A stretch of DNA of 64,000 nt from Marchantia polymorpha subsp. ruderalis. Its lineage: Eukaryota; Streptophyta; Marchantiopsida; Marchantiales; Marchantiaceae. Below, piece after piece: positions 50,280-59,522 of the stretch; the stretch's first letter is position 1; each line of letters starts with the position of its first letter. The translations under genes and the position numbers were made by a program. The stretch is taken from positions 4,920,501-4,984,500 of the forward strand of contig AP031356.1 in NCBI GenBank assembly GCA_037833965.1, in the 5' to 3' direction. The notes beneath the pieces are model-generated. The model saw nothing but the letters and a program-made list of their open reading frames with translations. It was not told the DNA's origin and did not search any database.

Positions 50280-50430
50280 ATCTGCAAAAACACAATGTCC
50301 CCCTTCCACCTCTCTCTACATGCAGATGAATGACCTCTGCCAACCTCTATACACTCTCAAGACTACACTCCATCATCACTCACTTGCTATTCCATGAGGG
50401 GTAATCCACACTCAAGGAAAGAGCAAGGTC

Positions 50431-50442
50431 GCTCTGATACCA
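50431..50442 (-). other. primer-binding site of the chromovirus
   Basis: The minus strand reads TGGTATCAGAGC one base after the 5' LTR, complementary to the initiator Met tRNA end. Confidence 0.9.
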
Positions 50443-50530
50443 TTGTAACACTAGGGTTTAGAGAGAATTTCACTCGAAGATAGAAACGTAAACTCTGAAG
50501 ATGAGAGATACCAACAATGGTTCTCCTCTC

Positions 50531-50541
50531 CCTTATATAGC
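50531..50541 (-). promoter_or_regulatory. TATA box of the chromovirus 5' LTR
   Basis: The minus strand reads GCTATATAAGG, a strong plant TATA match. It lies downstream of the TGACGTGGC cluster and about 90 bp before the primer-binding site, as expected for a U3/R boundary near 50,505. Confidence 0.7.
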
Positions 50542-50607
50542 TCTCACCAACAAGTACAAGGTGATAAGATCTAATCCCCACCATCCATACCACTCCTAGT
50601 GGATGGA

Positions 50608-50778
50608 TGACGTGGCGGATAACCCTAACAAGCACACGGATCGCTGACGTGGCGCACCCAACTAACACACTAACTAACACACTCAATCCTTACCTACAAG
50701 CACACGGATTGCTGACGTGGCACTGTCAACTAACACATCCACTCTGTACCTACCAAGTGCGCGGATCGCTGACGTGGC
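50608..50778 (-). promoter_or_regulatory. four TGACGTGGC bZIP-type sites in the LTR
   Basis: TGACGTGGC occurs at 50,608-50,616, 50,645-50,653, 50,713-50,721 and 50,770-50,778 (plus-strand coordinates), 70-240 bp upstream of the TATA box in element sense. The core ACGTGGC is an ABRE/G-box-type element bound by plant bZIP factors. The 3' LTR carries the same set. Confidence 0.75.
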
Positions 50779-50868
50779 AGCTATGACTAGTGCACACTAA
50801 AGTATCTACATCAATATTCAGAGTAACCTCTACTTTAGTTCTAACTAACTAAAGATGGTTACAAAAAC

Positions 50869-52150
50869 CTCTAGCCACCAACCTGGCTTTGAAGATTTTT
50901 GCCTCATCTCTTGTTGGATTATCTTTCAGCTTGTACACCCATTTGGAGTCAATGAGTGTGTTGAACTTTAAAAAGTTCAACTAACTCCGAAGTCTTGTTG
51001 TCAATTGGTGATTACATCTCTCGCTCCATAATAACATTCCAGTTAAGATTCTTGATCGAAGCTTGAGCTTCTTTGTATGAAGAATGTTCACCTTCTAAAA
51101 TTAATGCCATATCATCATCATACTCAAAATCAAGATCACGATCTTTGAGAATGGATGAATTTGCCCATACATCAAATCTCTCAAGAGCTCTACTAGGACA
51201 TTGTGATTTCCTAGTAGACGTTTCCGTTTGAACTCTATCGTCTGGTATTGTTGCAATAGGCTCACAAAAGATAACCGTCTGTAGTTCCTCGAGAACTCGC
51301 TTCATATGCATCAGTGTTCATTCTTGTCACAGATAATTAGTATAGAATGATCAAACTTTCCCAGAACAACATACATGAATAAAAGTTTTCCCCTGGTGAG
51401 TACGGAGAGACATAAAACTCTTTCATTAAATCATGCTTATTGAAAAAAACATCTATACTAACAATCACCTTACATGCAAATTGATCCCATAACCAATAAA
51501 CTTTCACTTCACTAGTTATACAAGAAAAGAAATGTCGTTTTCTTGGATGTAATATCTAATTGAATCCTATGCTACTAAGATGTGAGTGTATAAACAATTC
51601 AACCAAAAATTCTCAAACAACTATAATTTGTTATTCGTTTATGACTCAATTCAAACGTTGTTGAGAGATTGAATTCACTAGAAGTAAAAAGATTTACCAA
51701 ATAAATTGCGACGTTGACAGTTTCAACCCAAAATTCTTTAGTTAAACCTGATTGATTCAGCATAATCCGCACTTCTTCAAGACAGTTCAATTGAGTCTTT
51801 CAAAAATAACGTTTTGTTGTGAAGTATACACTATTGCGATTAATCGCTTTCTCTATACAATAACTCTGAAATTTCTCGCTAGTATACTTGCCACCATTAT
51901 CTCATTGTAGATATTTCACCTTGTTTACACTCTGAGTCTCTTGTATATGTTAACTTTTGAAAATGAAAACACTTCAGACTTGTGGCTGGTTAAGAAAACA
52001 TACCCACAAATAAATGTACTAATCATCTAAAAAAGAAACATATAACAACTTTCCAAATAGTGAGTAAACATGAGAATGTCCTCAAACGTCGCTGTGTACA
52101 TGCTCTAGTATTTCAGTGATACAATATTCATAAATAGCATTAGCTTAACT
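50869..52150 (-). pseudogene. copia integrase to RT start, decayed
   Basis: This is the right-hand part of the split copia element. Readable minus-strand pieces are DNGGKYTSEKFQSYC (integrase core, near 51,880), the FWVETVNVAIYLVN...NYSCLRIFG segment (51,599-51,790), a linker with SRALERF (51,012-51,311), and KWVYKLKDNPTRDEAKIFKA directly beside the chromovirus insertion. Stops and frame changes separate them. Confidence 0.8.
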
Positions 52151-53587
52151 AGTTAATATATTTTTCTCATTAAAAAAAGATATATACCGAAGACTGGAAT
52201 GCTATACATAAGATATCTTTACGCGATATATAGTAAAATGATATTCTTTATAAATGCACTATATGAACAAAATAAAATTTTTGTACAACATCATAATGTA
52301 ATCGTTTCCAAAATAATCTTTCCACTACAAGTTTTGTGTTATTAGACTTATTTGTTTTCACAACCCAAGATAGTAATCACAATTGTTTTAAATGAAATTT
52401 ATTAGTACTCCGATTATCTTAAGTCTCTTACTAGATATAAATATTTGTTGCATCGTGTTGGACATTAATTTTTATCTTCGGATATACATTTGGAAGTCTT
52501 TTAAAAATTCATAGTTTTCTACCAATTAATTCTAATATTGATTAATTTTTTAATATTCATCATCAATTTTGAGAAAATCAGATTACGTATTAAATAAATA
52601 TTTAATACTGTGTTTTTTTCAAATATTGAGGTAAAGTAAAAAAGATGTGAAGTTTTTAAAGACAAGCCTATCATATTTACTATGTAAAAATTAGATATAT
52701 ATGTAATTTTCTCCCGAAATGTGCCTTCATTACTTCGTCTTACCACTTTACCTTAAATCCTGTACATAACGGGGTCTTACAAGCTATAATTATTTTTGCC
52801 ACGATCATCACCTAGCTAACAAGGTTAGCGGCAACGCACGCCTGTACTGCAAATTGAAAGACAGCCGCTAAGCCATCAACTAAAACAATAATGTTGCAGC
52901 TCTTCGGAAACTCGAGTACCTTCTCGATGTTTGAAGCTGCAGCGTTCGTTGACTCAACAGCACACAAACAAGATACAGTTCATTAGTCAATCGACAGCTC
53001 TCGAAGTATGAAGGGAAACTGCTTATGTCACACCAGTCAAAGAAAGCCGAAGACACTTGCTCGGATTTACTTGAGACGACAACATCTTCAACCCCAGGTT
53101 GATCTTCAACGTGGGGGGTTGAAGATGTTGTCGTCACAGGTGAGTGGTTGATTACATGTAATACAAAACTAGAGGGCAGTACTGTACAAGTCAAGGATTT
53201 GCGATCGTCGCATGCGAAAGACCGCAGCCCTATTAGCTCGAGGGTGATACTTATGAAGATACAAAAGTTTGCTTCGGAAGTGAAACAAGATGATAAATTC
53301 GCCAGTCCTGTCGACCGGAGAAGTCATCAATTCAAAATCTCTTTTCTTCTGGGCTGTATTCATAATTCGAGGACGGCTTTCAGAAACAGATGTACAAGTC
53401 CGACACTCAAGAACCTGTTTCGTATCATTACAACTGAAAGAACACACCTAAACGTCTCTACGTCACGGCAAATCACTGGTCGAAGCGGTCCAGTGACAGA
53501 AGAGCTGAAAAGGAAGCAGTCGAGGGTCCATTAGTACGCCACAATTCAGTCAGAGTCCATCGTGAGGAGTCGTCGAGGGCCACGAAT
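52151..53587. other. AT-rich spacer, then 3' flank of the lectin kinase
   Basis: To about 52,750 the DNA is AT-rich and probably contains unrecognisable copia sequence. After that composition is balanced. A 128-codon plus-strand frame at 53,148-53,534 has no domain. A perfect hairpin is listed separately. Confidence 0.4.
53075..53135. repeat. perfect 21-bp inverted repeat (hairpin)
   Basis: The arms 53,075-53,095 and 53,115-53,135 are exactly complementary over 21 bases (left arm begins GACGACAACATC). They are separated by 19 bases that themselves can pair as GTTGA/TCAAC. The hairpin lies about 450 bp beyond the stop codon of the minus-strand lectin kinase gene. Confidence 0.9.
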
Positions 53588-55741
53588 TTAAGATGTCGAA
53601 TTTGGTTCGGCCGAGAGGTAGATCGACGGCAGTGGCGACTCCGAGAGACTGGTGGCATAGGGGTCTACCGAATTAGAATTGGAAGAATTGGAAGAATTGG
53701 AAGAATCAGAGGTTCGGGACGGTGGCTCCGACTGGGACGAAGTGTGGTCGTCAGTCGGGGCTCTGGGAATGTCGTAGCCCCACCAGCTCGAAGGAAGCGG
53801 AGGCAGCGAGGAGATGGGAATATCGCCCTTCAAGAAGCCTTGGACCTGGCGCATGGTCGGCCTCTTGGAGGAGTCCGGGTGGCAGCAGCAGAGGCCCAAC
53901 GTCAACATGGTGGTCATTTCCTCGACGTCGAACCCTCCGGCGCGTTGCAGCGCGGGATCGGCCGCGCGCAAAAGGTCGCCCTCGTTGTGCAGGCTCCACA
54001 CCCAGTACACGAGCCCTTGCTCGCCCGGCAGCTCCCGGTCAGCCGGCTTCTTGCCGCAGGCGACCTCCAGCGTCAAAGCCCCGAAGCTATACACGTCGAT
54101 CTTCACCGTGGCCACGCCCGTGATCGTGCACTCGGGCGCCATGTAGCCCACCGTGCCGGCCGGATTCGTGCTGTAGTGCGTATCGCTTTTGTCGTAAGAT
54201 CTGGCCAGCCCGAAATCCCCCAACCGCGCATTGAACTCCTTGTCGAGCAGCACATTGCTGGACTTCACGTCCCGATGCATGACGGTGAGCCCGGGCACCC
54301 CTTCGTGCAGAAATGCCAGCGCCGCGGCCACGTCGCTGACCATTCTCTTCCTCCGCTCCCAGCACAGCGCCTCGGCGTTCGAGCCCTTCGCGGGGAACAG
54401 CAGTTCCTGCAGCGTCCCGTGCGGCATGTAATCGTAGACGATGTAAAATTTGCCCTCGTCGCAGCACCATCCCAGCAGCGGCACGAGGTTCTGATGCAGC
54501 AGCCGCCCGATGGCCTTCACTTCCGACTCGAATTCCTTGCGTCCAATTTCGTTCGACGTTTTCATGCGCTTGACGGCGATCAGTGACTCCTCACAGCTCC
54601 CTTTCGCGTCCCCTTTGCGGAGCTTCCCCTTGAAGACGATGCCGAACTTTCCGCGGCCGATGATCGAGTCCGGCTTGAATCCGTCCGTTGCCGAGACCAG
54701 ATCTGCGTATGAGAAGGCCCGAGGTCCGCACAGATGGTCCAGATAGACGGCCGACAAGTACGTCGGCAGCCCTCGGTCCACCTGGACCTGCACCGTGCTG
54801 CGTTGCCGAGTGCGGCAGAAGATCCACACGGCGCAAACCGCGACCGCGACCACGACTGCGGAGGCGAGGCCGACCGCCAACGAATAATACCACGACCAGA
54901 CGTAACCACAGGCCGACGGAGCGCCCCAGAGATCGACCGGCGCCCCCGTGGCATCGAAGGCCCAGTCGAAGATGGTGGGCTGCGAGAGGCTCGAGTTCGC
55001 AGGGCCGGTGGATGCCGAGAATCCGACGTACCGCGGCTGCGAAAGCAGAACTGTGAGGTTCACCACCTGGCTCAAACTTGCTTGACATGGCTTCCGGCGA
55101 TCCTTGCTCACTCTGACCTGGACCTCCGATGTGTTTCGATCGTAGTCGACCCAGGCGTACGTGGTCTCCGTGCTGTCAGACGTTTGAATGTCCGGCGTCA
55201 CCTTCGTCGTCAGCGAGGTCATGCTGTCGAGATTAATTCCAACGTGAGCGCGCGGCGGGTCGTCGAAATTCACCTCCTGCTTCAAGTCGAACTCGACCCC
55301 AAAGTTAAGGCCCGTCTTCACGCCGTTGGTGGACTCGTTCAGCCAGCCCATGAACCCGTAGCCCTCTGCCGCCGTCGGAACGTACGTGGCGTCCGTGCCG
55401 ATGATGAATACGAACCCTTCACCGTTCAGTTGCTGGCTCGTCAGGAAGTTGAAGCTGAACGCCGTGCTGAACGACTGCGCCGGCGAGAACTGAACGGCCC
55501 GGTTGTACATGCAGCGGCCGGTGACGATGGACGACAGGCTCGACGACGGCGGTGTGAGGCACATAGATATGACGGAGCTGTTCGGGGGTACTAACGACGC
55601 GTTCCCCGTACAAATAATATCGGTCGAGCTGAAATTCGTCGTGGCGGCTGAGAATGTAAAACTTGTATTGCTATTACTGCTCGCGGAAACCACGACCACC
55701 ATATAAAAGGCCACCAGTGCAATTATGGATTTCGTGCCCAT
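53588..55741 (-). CDS. L-type lectin receptor-like kinase
   Basis: A single-exon frame gives 717 aa from the ATG at 55,741. That start gives a textbook signal peptide (MGTKSIIALVAFYMVVVVSA) and a strong context (G at -3 and +4). An upstream in-frame ATG at 55,807 would add 22 residues. A legume-lectin domain follows (SFNFLTSQQLNGEGFVFII, FGVEFDLKQEVNFDDPP, HVGINLDSMTSL) with many N-glycosylation sites. Next are one membrane span (SLAVGLASAVVVAVAVCAVW) and a cytoplasmic Ser/Thr kinase: IIGRGKFGIVFKG, IAVKRM, MHRDVKSSNVLLD, LGDFGLARS and GTVGYMAPE. Gly-loop, Lys, HRD and DFG residues are present, so it should be active. The Ser/Asn tail comes from a GGAAGAATT microsatellite. Such receptors sit in the plasma membrane and act in defence or stress signalling. 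The ligand cannot be told from sequence. Confidence 0.95.
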   Translation of the reverse strand: MGTKSIIALVAFYMVVVVSASSNSNTSFTFSAATTNFSSTDIICTGNASLVPPNSSVISMCLTPPSSSLSSIVTGRCMYNRAVQFSPAQSFSTAFSFNFLTSQQLNGEGFVFIIGTDATYVPTAAEGYGFMGWLNESTNGVKTGLNFGVEFDLKQEVNFDDPPRAHVGINLDSMTSLTTKVTPDIQTSDSTETTYAWVDYDRNTSEVQVRVSKDRRKPCQASLSQVVNLTVLLSQPRYVGFSASTGPANSSLSQPTIFDWAFDATGAPVDLWGAPSACGYVWSWYYSLAVGLASAVVVAVAVCAVWIFCRTRQRSTVQVQVDRGLPTYLSAVYLDHLCGPRAFSYADLVSATDGFKPDSIIGRGKFGIVFKGKLRKGDAKGSCEESLIAVKRMKTSNEIGRKEFESEVKAIGRLLHQNLVPLLGWCCDEGKFYIVYDYMPHGTLQELLFPAKGSNAEALCWERRKRMVSDVAAALAFLHEGVPGLTVMHRDVKSSNVLLDKEFNARLGDFGLARSYDKSDTHYSTNPAGTVGYMAPECTITGVATVKIDVYSFGALTLEVACGKKPADRELPGEQGLVYWVWSLHNEGDLLRAADPALQRAGGFDVEEMTTMLTLGLCCCHPDSSKRPTMRQVQGFLKGDIPISSLPPLPSSWWGYDIPRAPTDDHTSSQSEPPSRTSDSSNSSNSSNSNSVDPYATSLSESPLPSIYLSAEPNSTS

Positions 55742-55870
55742 ATCGAGGCCACGAGGTCTCACCTCGTTCCATAAGTCGATCAGTTTGCGTGGCCCTCGTC
55801 CGACCATCGGCAATCAATCAGCCCAGGTGTTTCCTACACCTCGTGATTTCTCAGCTGCAGGGCTTTGCGT

Positions 55871-55876
55871 CTTATA
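55871..55876 (-). promoter_or_regulatory. candidate TATA box of the lectin kinase
   Basis: The minus strand reads GGAATATAAGACG about 130 bp upstream of the chosen ATG. Transcription from about 30 bp downstream would include both candidate start codons. Confidence 0.4.
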
Positions 55877-55879
55877 TTC

Positions 55880-58800
55880 CTCCTGAAATTTTCTCGATTG
55901 TCGCTTCTAATATCCCGACCGATCTAAACTAGCTAGCTGCCTATCGATCCACCATGATGCTCGATCCGGTGCTCGCTCGATCAGCAAATTTCTCAATGTC
56001 GTCTGTCACAACTCTCGGCATGCTGCATCTCCCTCACTTTCAGCCCAGATACTCCCTAAACAACGAGACGTCGACGGATCCAAATCTCACCTGCATCATA
56101 ACCTTAAGTGTAAATCTGTGTCCACCGACACAGGCTTCATATTGAATGACTATCCCGGCGAATAGAATAGGTCGGGGAGCCTATATCAGGCGCACCACAC
56201 CTTCTGCTATTCAAGGAATCCGTTCCCGCGAAGGTGTTGATCGTTGGTACTTGGTTCAGATCATCCACTCGATCTCAGGACGAGGCTCGACATTCTCAGC
56301 TGGATTCCATCTTTACCGACCTGTTTTGCCCATCGATGTCAACCTCGTAGCTCTCAGAAAATTAGACCTTCACCAAAGTCGTCTGGAACGAAAGGGGATG
56401 TGAAGATTACACATGACTCGACAGAGAAAGCCTGATAGAAAGAGAGAAAGGAGGCAGAGAACAATTGTAGTCGGAGACATCTTCGGTACCAAACAGGAGG
56501 AAATATGACACAAGGTTCTGTTTGTCCGATATCATGTAAATGGCTGGCCCTTGAGATCTTTCGGAGGGCTTTCTCTTTTAACCTTGTGCTGACTCCTCTG
56601 GGAGTCGGGAGTGCTCAAAAGGTGGCTTCCGGGAGCAGCCCACGGACATCAGATGTCCGAATGCGATGATGGATTTATGCACTCGGAGATCAAGGAAAGA
56701 GAACATTGGTGACCAGTGGCCAGTACCAGCTGTATGTTCTGATCGGGCTCAGGTGCCAGAAAAAAGTTTAGAGCTCTCAAGGCCGGCCCCACAAGACGAA
56801 GAGCTTCACTTTGATGGAGAAGCCTCAATGCTACGTCAAGCTCAACAATATTCGTTGATTACACGCACGTTCACAGCAGCTGTATTCCAGGAGACCAGGT
56901 CCGAAGTGCCTATTGGGCATACGTCTCATCATGTCATATGTTTGATGCATAGCAGGACTCATTGTATCGAAGGGATGATCCTCCCATTATTCTTGTTGAC
57001 CGAGTTTTCCTTACGGCCTCTGTTATCGTACGAGCCGAACCGAGCTTGCCTTTGAGATGCCTTCGGAGAACTTAAGGCATGAACATTGCTTGTCGGTAGA
57101 GCAAGCACGTACAAGCCCGTCCCAGCTTGTGTTCGAGAAACGAAATCTTTATATGAACAATGATCTTATGGTGGAAGTGCACAATATTACTTCTAAATGG
57201 AGGCCGCTTTTCTCGAGGCTGCTATTTTCCGTACAGAAACTATATCACGCACGAGTTCTCTCACTCCCTCGCTTGAACCTCCGACCTGGCATGCATCACA
57301 ACCCGAACACCAGAACAATGATCCAACCGAGCTAGAGTTCATCAAAGGAGTTTCAGAGTTACTGCAGGTATCATTGCCTGGCTGTATCTGAAGGTATACG
57401 GTACCATATGAAACATTACCATCCCTAGACTGACAAAATGCATCTGAAAACTGTCCTAACAGTGAGATAATTGTTTACCGCTTAGCGATTATTCAAGGAA
57501 GAACGAGAGTTGAGAGTTGAATGTTGAATTTCTCGGTACGAAATGCCGACAAGTTCATGATAGAGTGATAGATACCCGGTGCAAGTAGTCGGTGACAGTT
57601 TTAAACTTCAATTTTTTGGCTCAGCGGGTACTAAAATTTGCTCTAATTGCGAAAGGAAATCCTGGACTACTCTTTTGAACAAAGATGACCATAAAACAAG
57701 TAACTGTCACGAGTCAAACTAAGTTCATCAAAGATTTGAAAATCTGGCCGCCAAGCTTACGGGAGCAAAATCAGTTTCATCTCTGGGGTGGTTGCTTCCT
57801 CGGGCTCAGATTCGATCAAACGAAGTAAAATGTAGTAAAGCATCATTAACCTATCCATGGGAAAGTTTCTTCCGATCTTTCTGCAGGGGACGGGACGCAG
57901 AGAAAGTTAAAACTTCTCCGACTGTTCAGGAAGTTCCAAGCATCACAAGAGTAAGCATCTCTGTGACTGCGTGCAGGAGCCACGTACTTCTCAGTTCCAG
58001 CTGCATATCGCTCTCATGTGTTCACCTTCGACGTCCTGTGAGTAAGACGTACATGGGTCGGCAGACCTCGAGGACAAAGTTCACCAGACTCAACCGGTGA
58101 CTTCCATGCCATGAGGGCCGCTACGTAAGAGACTTTTGAGCAAATGCTGGCGGCTGTGAGATGATTGGTCCCATTTTGTTGAGTATATATTCGAATGGTC
58201 TCTTGGAGAAACTCCCTGAAAAATGTCGGGAATAGGAATGCAACGGTTCTTCAATGTAGGGGTGGAAGCTAGTAGCTATAGCTCACATAGGTAGATGGAG
58301 GGAGCATGTTATGATCAAGGAAGCGCAGCAGGAGCGAAGAGAGATATTCACACTATCATCACACATTCACCTCACCATACCAGCCCTCAGACGTATCTAG
58401 TGGTCTCAACATATTCATCGTCAAATATGTCCACAAACGGATCCATTCACATCATCTATGTCTCTTCCCATACTATTTTCTATATTACTTGCTATTTACT
58501 AGTGATATATTTGCAGGGTACCTATGTACATGGTGAAGTTTACCTTGACCGACACTTCTGTCACAATTTCCAAAGGTCCACACCTAGTCGCTATTGATGC
58601 ACTCGACTCAGTACATACCCTGATACATGATCAACCGGGGGCATGAATGACTCCGAGTTGAAAATTCACGACGCCATCCATGGCTCTACACTGGATATAC
58701 TCTATGGAATGTGCACCTTCGAACATTCAACGCCTTTACCGAAACGTATAGCTGAATGACTCTGGCAGGTCCATTAGAGTCCAATTATCCTCGTCGTTGT

Positions 58801-59332
58801 TGTCACCTTATTCTAATTCTCCTTCTTCTGCTCCTCCGTAGTTGTTTTGTGCTACTTAGTCTTGACAATTAATTCTTATCAAGAACCTTTGTTTCAAGTA
58901 TAAGCAAAAAAACAAATGTTAGTCAACTCTAAGTATAGTGGGATTAAAACTTGTTTAAGAGTATTTTTATATATGAAAGTACAAGAATTGTGAACAAGAT
59001 CTTTGGATACAATCTTCAATTATTCGAAATCATTAACCATGTTAAAGCATAAGAGAAATTTAAAAAAAAATTTGAATAGATGTGGTGACTCAATAACGCA
59101 TAATGAACTAGTTAAGATGCACACATGAGTATTCATTGGGTACGTTCTAGATCTATATTGAGATCATATTAAACAATTATGAATATATTGATATGATTAA
59201 AAAAAATCATAAACAACTACTTCATGATTGCAAGTCATGAAACAAGGAGTATAATTGAAAATCTATAGACATGATCATGGTACAACCTGTAACGAGACGA
59301 CTTGGATGGTAGGTTTGAAAACCTACGTAGCC
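55880..59332. other. spacer without a supported gene
   Basis: Composition is balanced to slightly AT-rich. Frames of up to 129 codons (56,666-57,055) show no domain and no consistent exon structure. I see no repeats or transposon ends worth naming before the tandem duplication at 59,333. Confidence 0.35.
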
Positions 59333-59522
59333 CCAATGCCCATGCACATCTTCGGTTCCACCTTCACTAGAGAGCTGAGCAACGGAACTGTGAAGGTGGA
59401 TTGAAGTATCCGGTACTTTCTGTATACCCAATGCCCATGCACATCTTCGGTTCCACCTTCACTAGAGAGCTGAGCAACGGAACTGTGAAGGTGGATTGAA
59501 GTATCCGGTACTTTCTGTATAC
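59333..59522. repeat. perfect 95-bp tandem duplication with internal hairpin
   Basis: Units 59,333-59,427 and 59,428-59,522 are identical. Each contains an 11-bp inverted repeat, TCCACCTTCAC and GTGAAGGTGGA, around a 22-base loop. The duplication is not a multiple of three. Confidence 0.92.

Larger units (their letters stand above)
44802..50863 (-). mobile_element. intact-looking Ty3/gypsy chromovirus, 6,062 bp
   Basis: The two 420-bp LTRs (44,802-45,221 and 50,444-50,863) begin TG and end CA and look identical base for base. AAAAC flanks both ends (44,797-44,801 and 50,864-50,868). Inside, on the minus strand, are a primer-binding site, two small leader ORFs, gag, pol with a C-terminal chromodomain, and a polypurine tract touching the 3' LTR. 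No stop or shift breaks gag or pol except the frame change between them, which carries a -1 frameshift signal. The element lies inside the reverse transcriptase of the copia wreck, whose reading resumes on both sides. Identical LTRs imply a very recent insertion. Confidence 0.95.
50444..50863 (-). repeat. 5' LTR of the chromovirus
   Basis: It is 420 bp and matches the 3' LTR without visible differences. Toward its U3 end are three diverged repeats ending GCTGACGTGGC plus a fourth TGACGTGGC. A TATA box follows in element orientation, and a TAGGGTTTA (telo-box complement) lies near the end of the LTR. Confidence 0.95.
42824..52150 (-). mobile_element. decayed Ty1/copia retrotransposon, split by a chromovirus
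   Basis: On the minus strand, in order: an integrase core remnant with a DNGGKY motif (about 51,870-51,910) and then the 'FWVETVNVAIYLVN...LRIFG' block (51,599-51,790); a linker (51,012-51,311); the start of the reverse transcriptase (KWVYKLKD..., KARLVARGF, 50,870-50,960); the interrupting gypsy element (44,802-50,863); the continued reverse transcriptase including LYVDDIFIL (44,082-44,519); an RNase H remnant (KCVAQSTTEVEYVEAAE, about 43,740-43,795); tandem polypurine modules; and a 3' LTR. No 5' LTR was found on the right, so the left-hand part of the element (5' end, gag) is missing or unrecognisable. Many stops show it is dead. Its LTR is related to the LTRs at 12.2 and 15.0 kb. Confidence 0.85.

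Noticed and set aside
53744..54586. 280-codon plus-strand frame opposite the lectin kinase, and others near it
   Set aside because: High GC in the kinase exon keeps several antisense phases open. The products are Arg/His-rich and match nothing.
55742..55807. Upstream in-frame ATG (55,807) as the lectin kinase start
   Set aside because: It would place 22 charged residues before a textbook signal peptide and has a weaker context than 55,741. It is kept only as an alternative.
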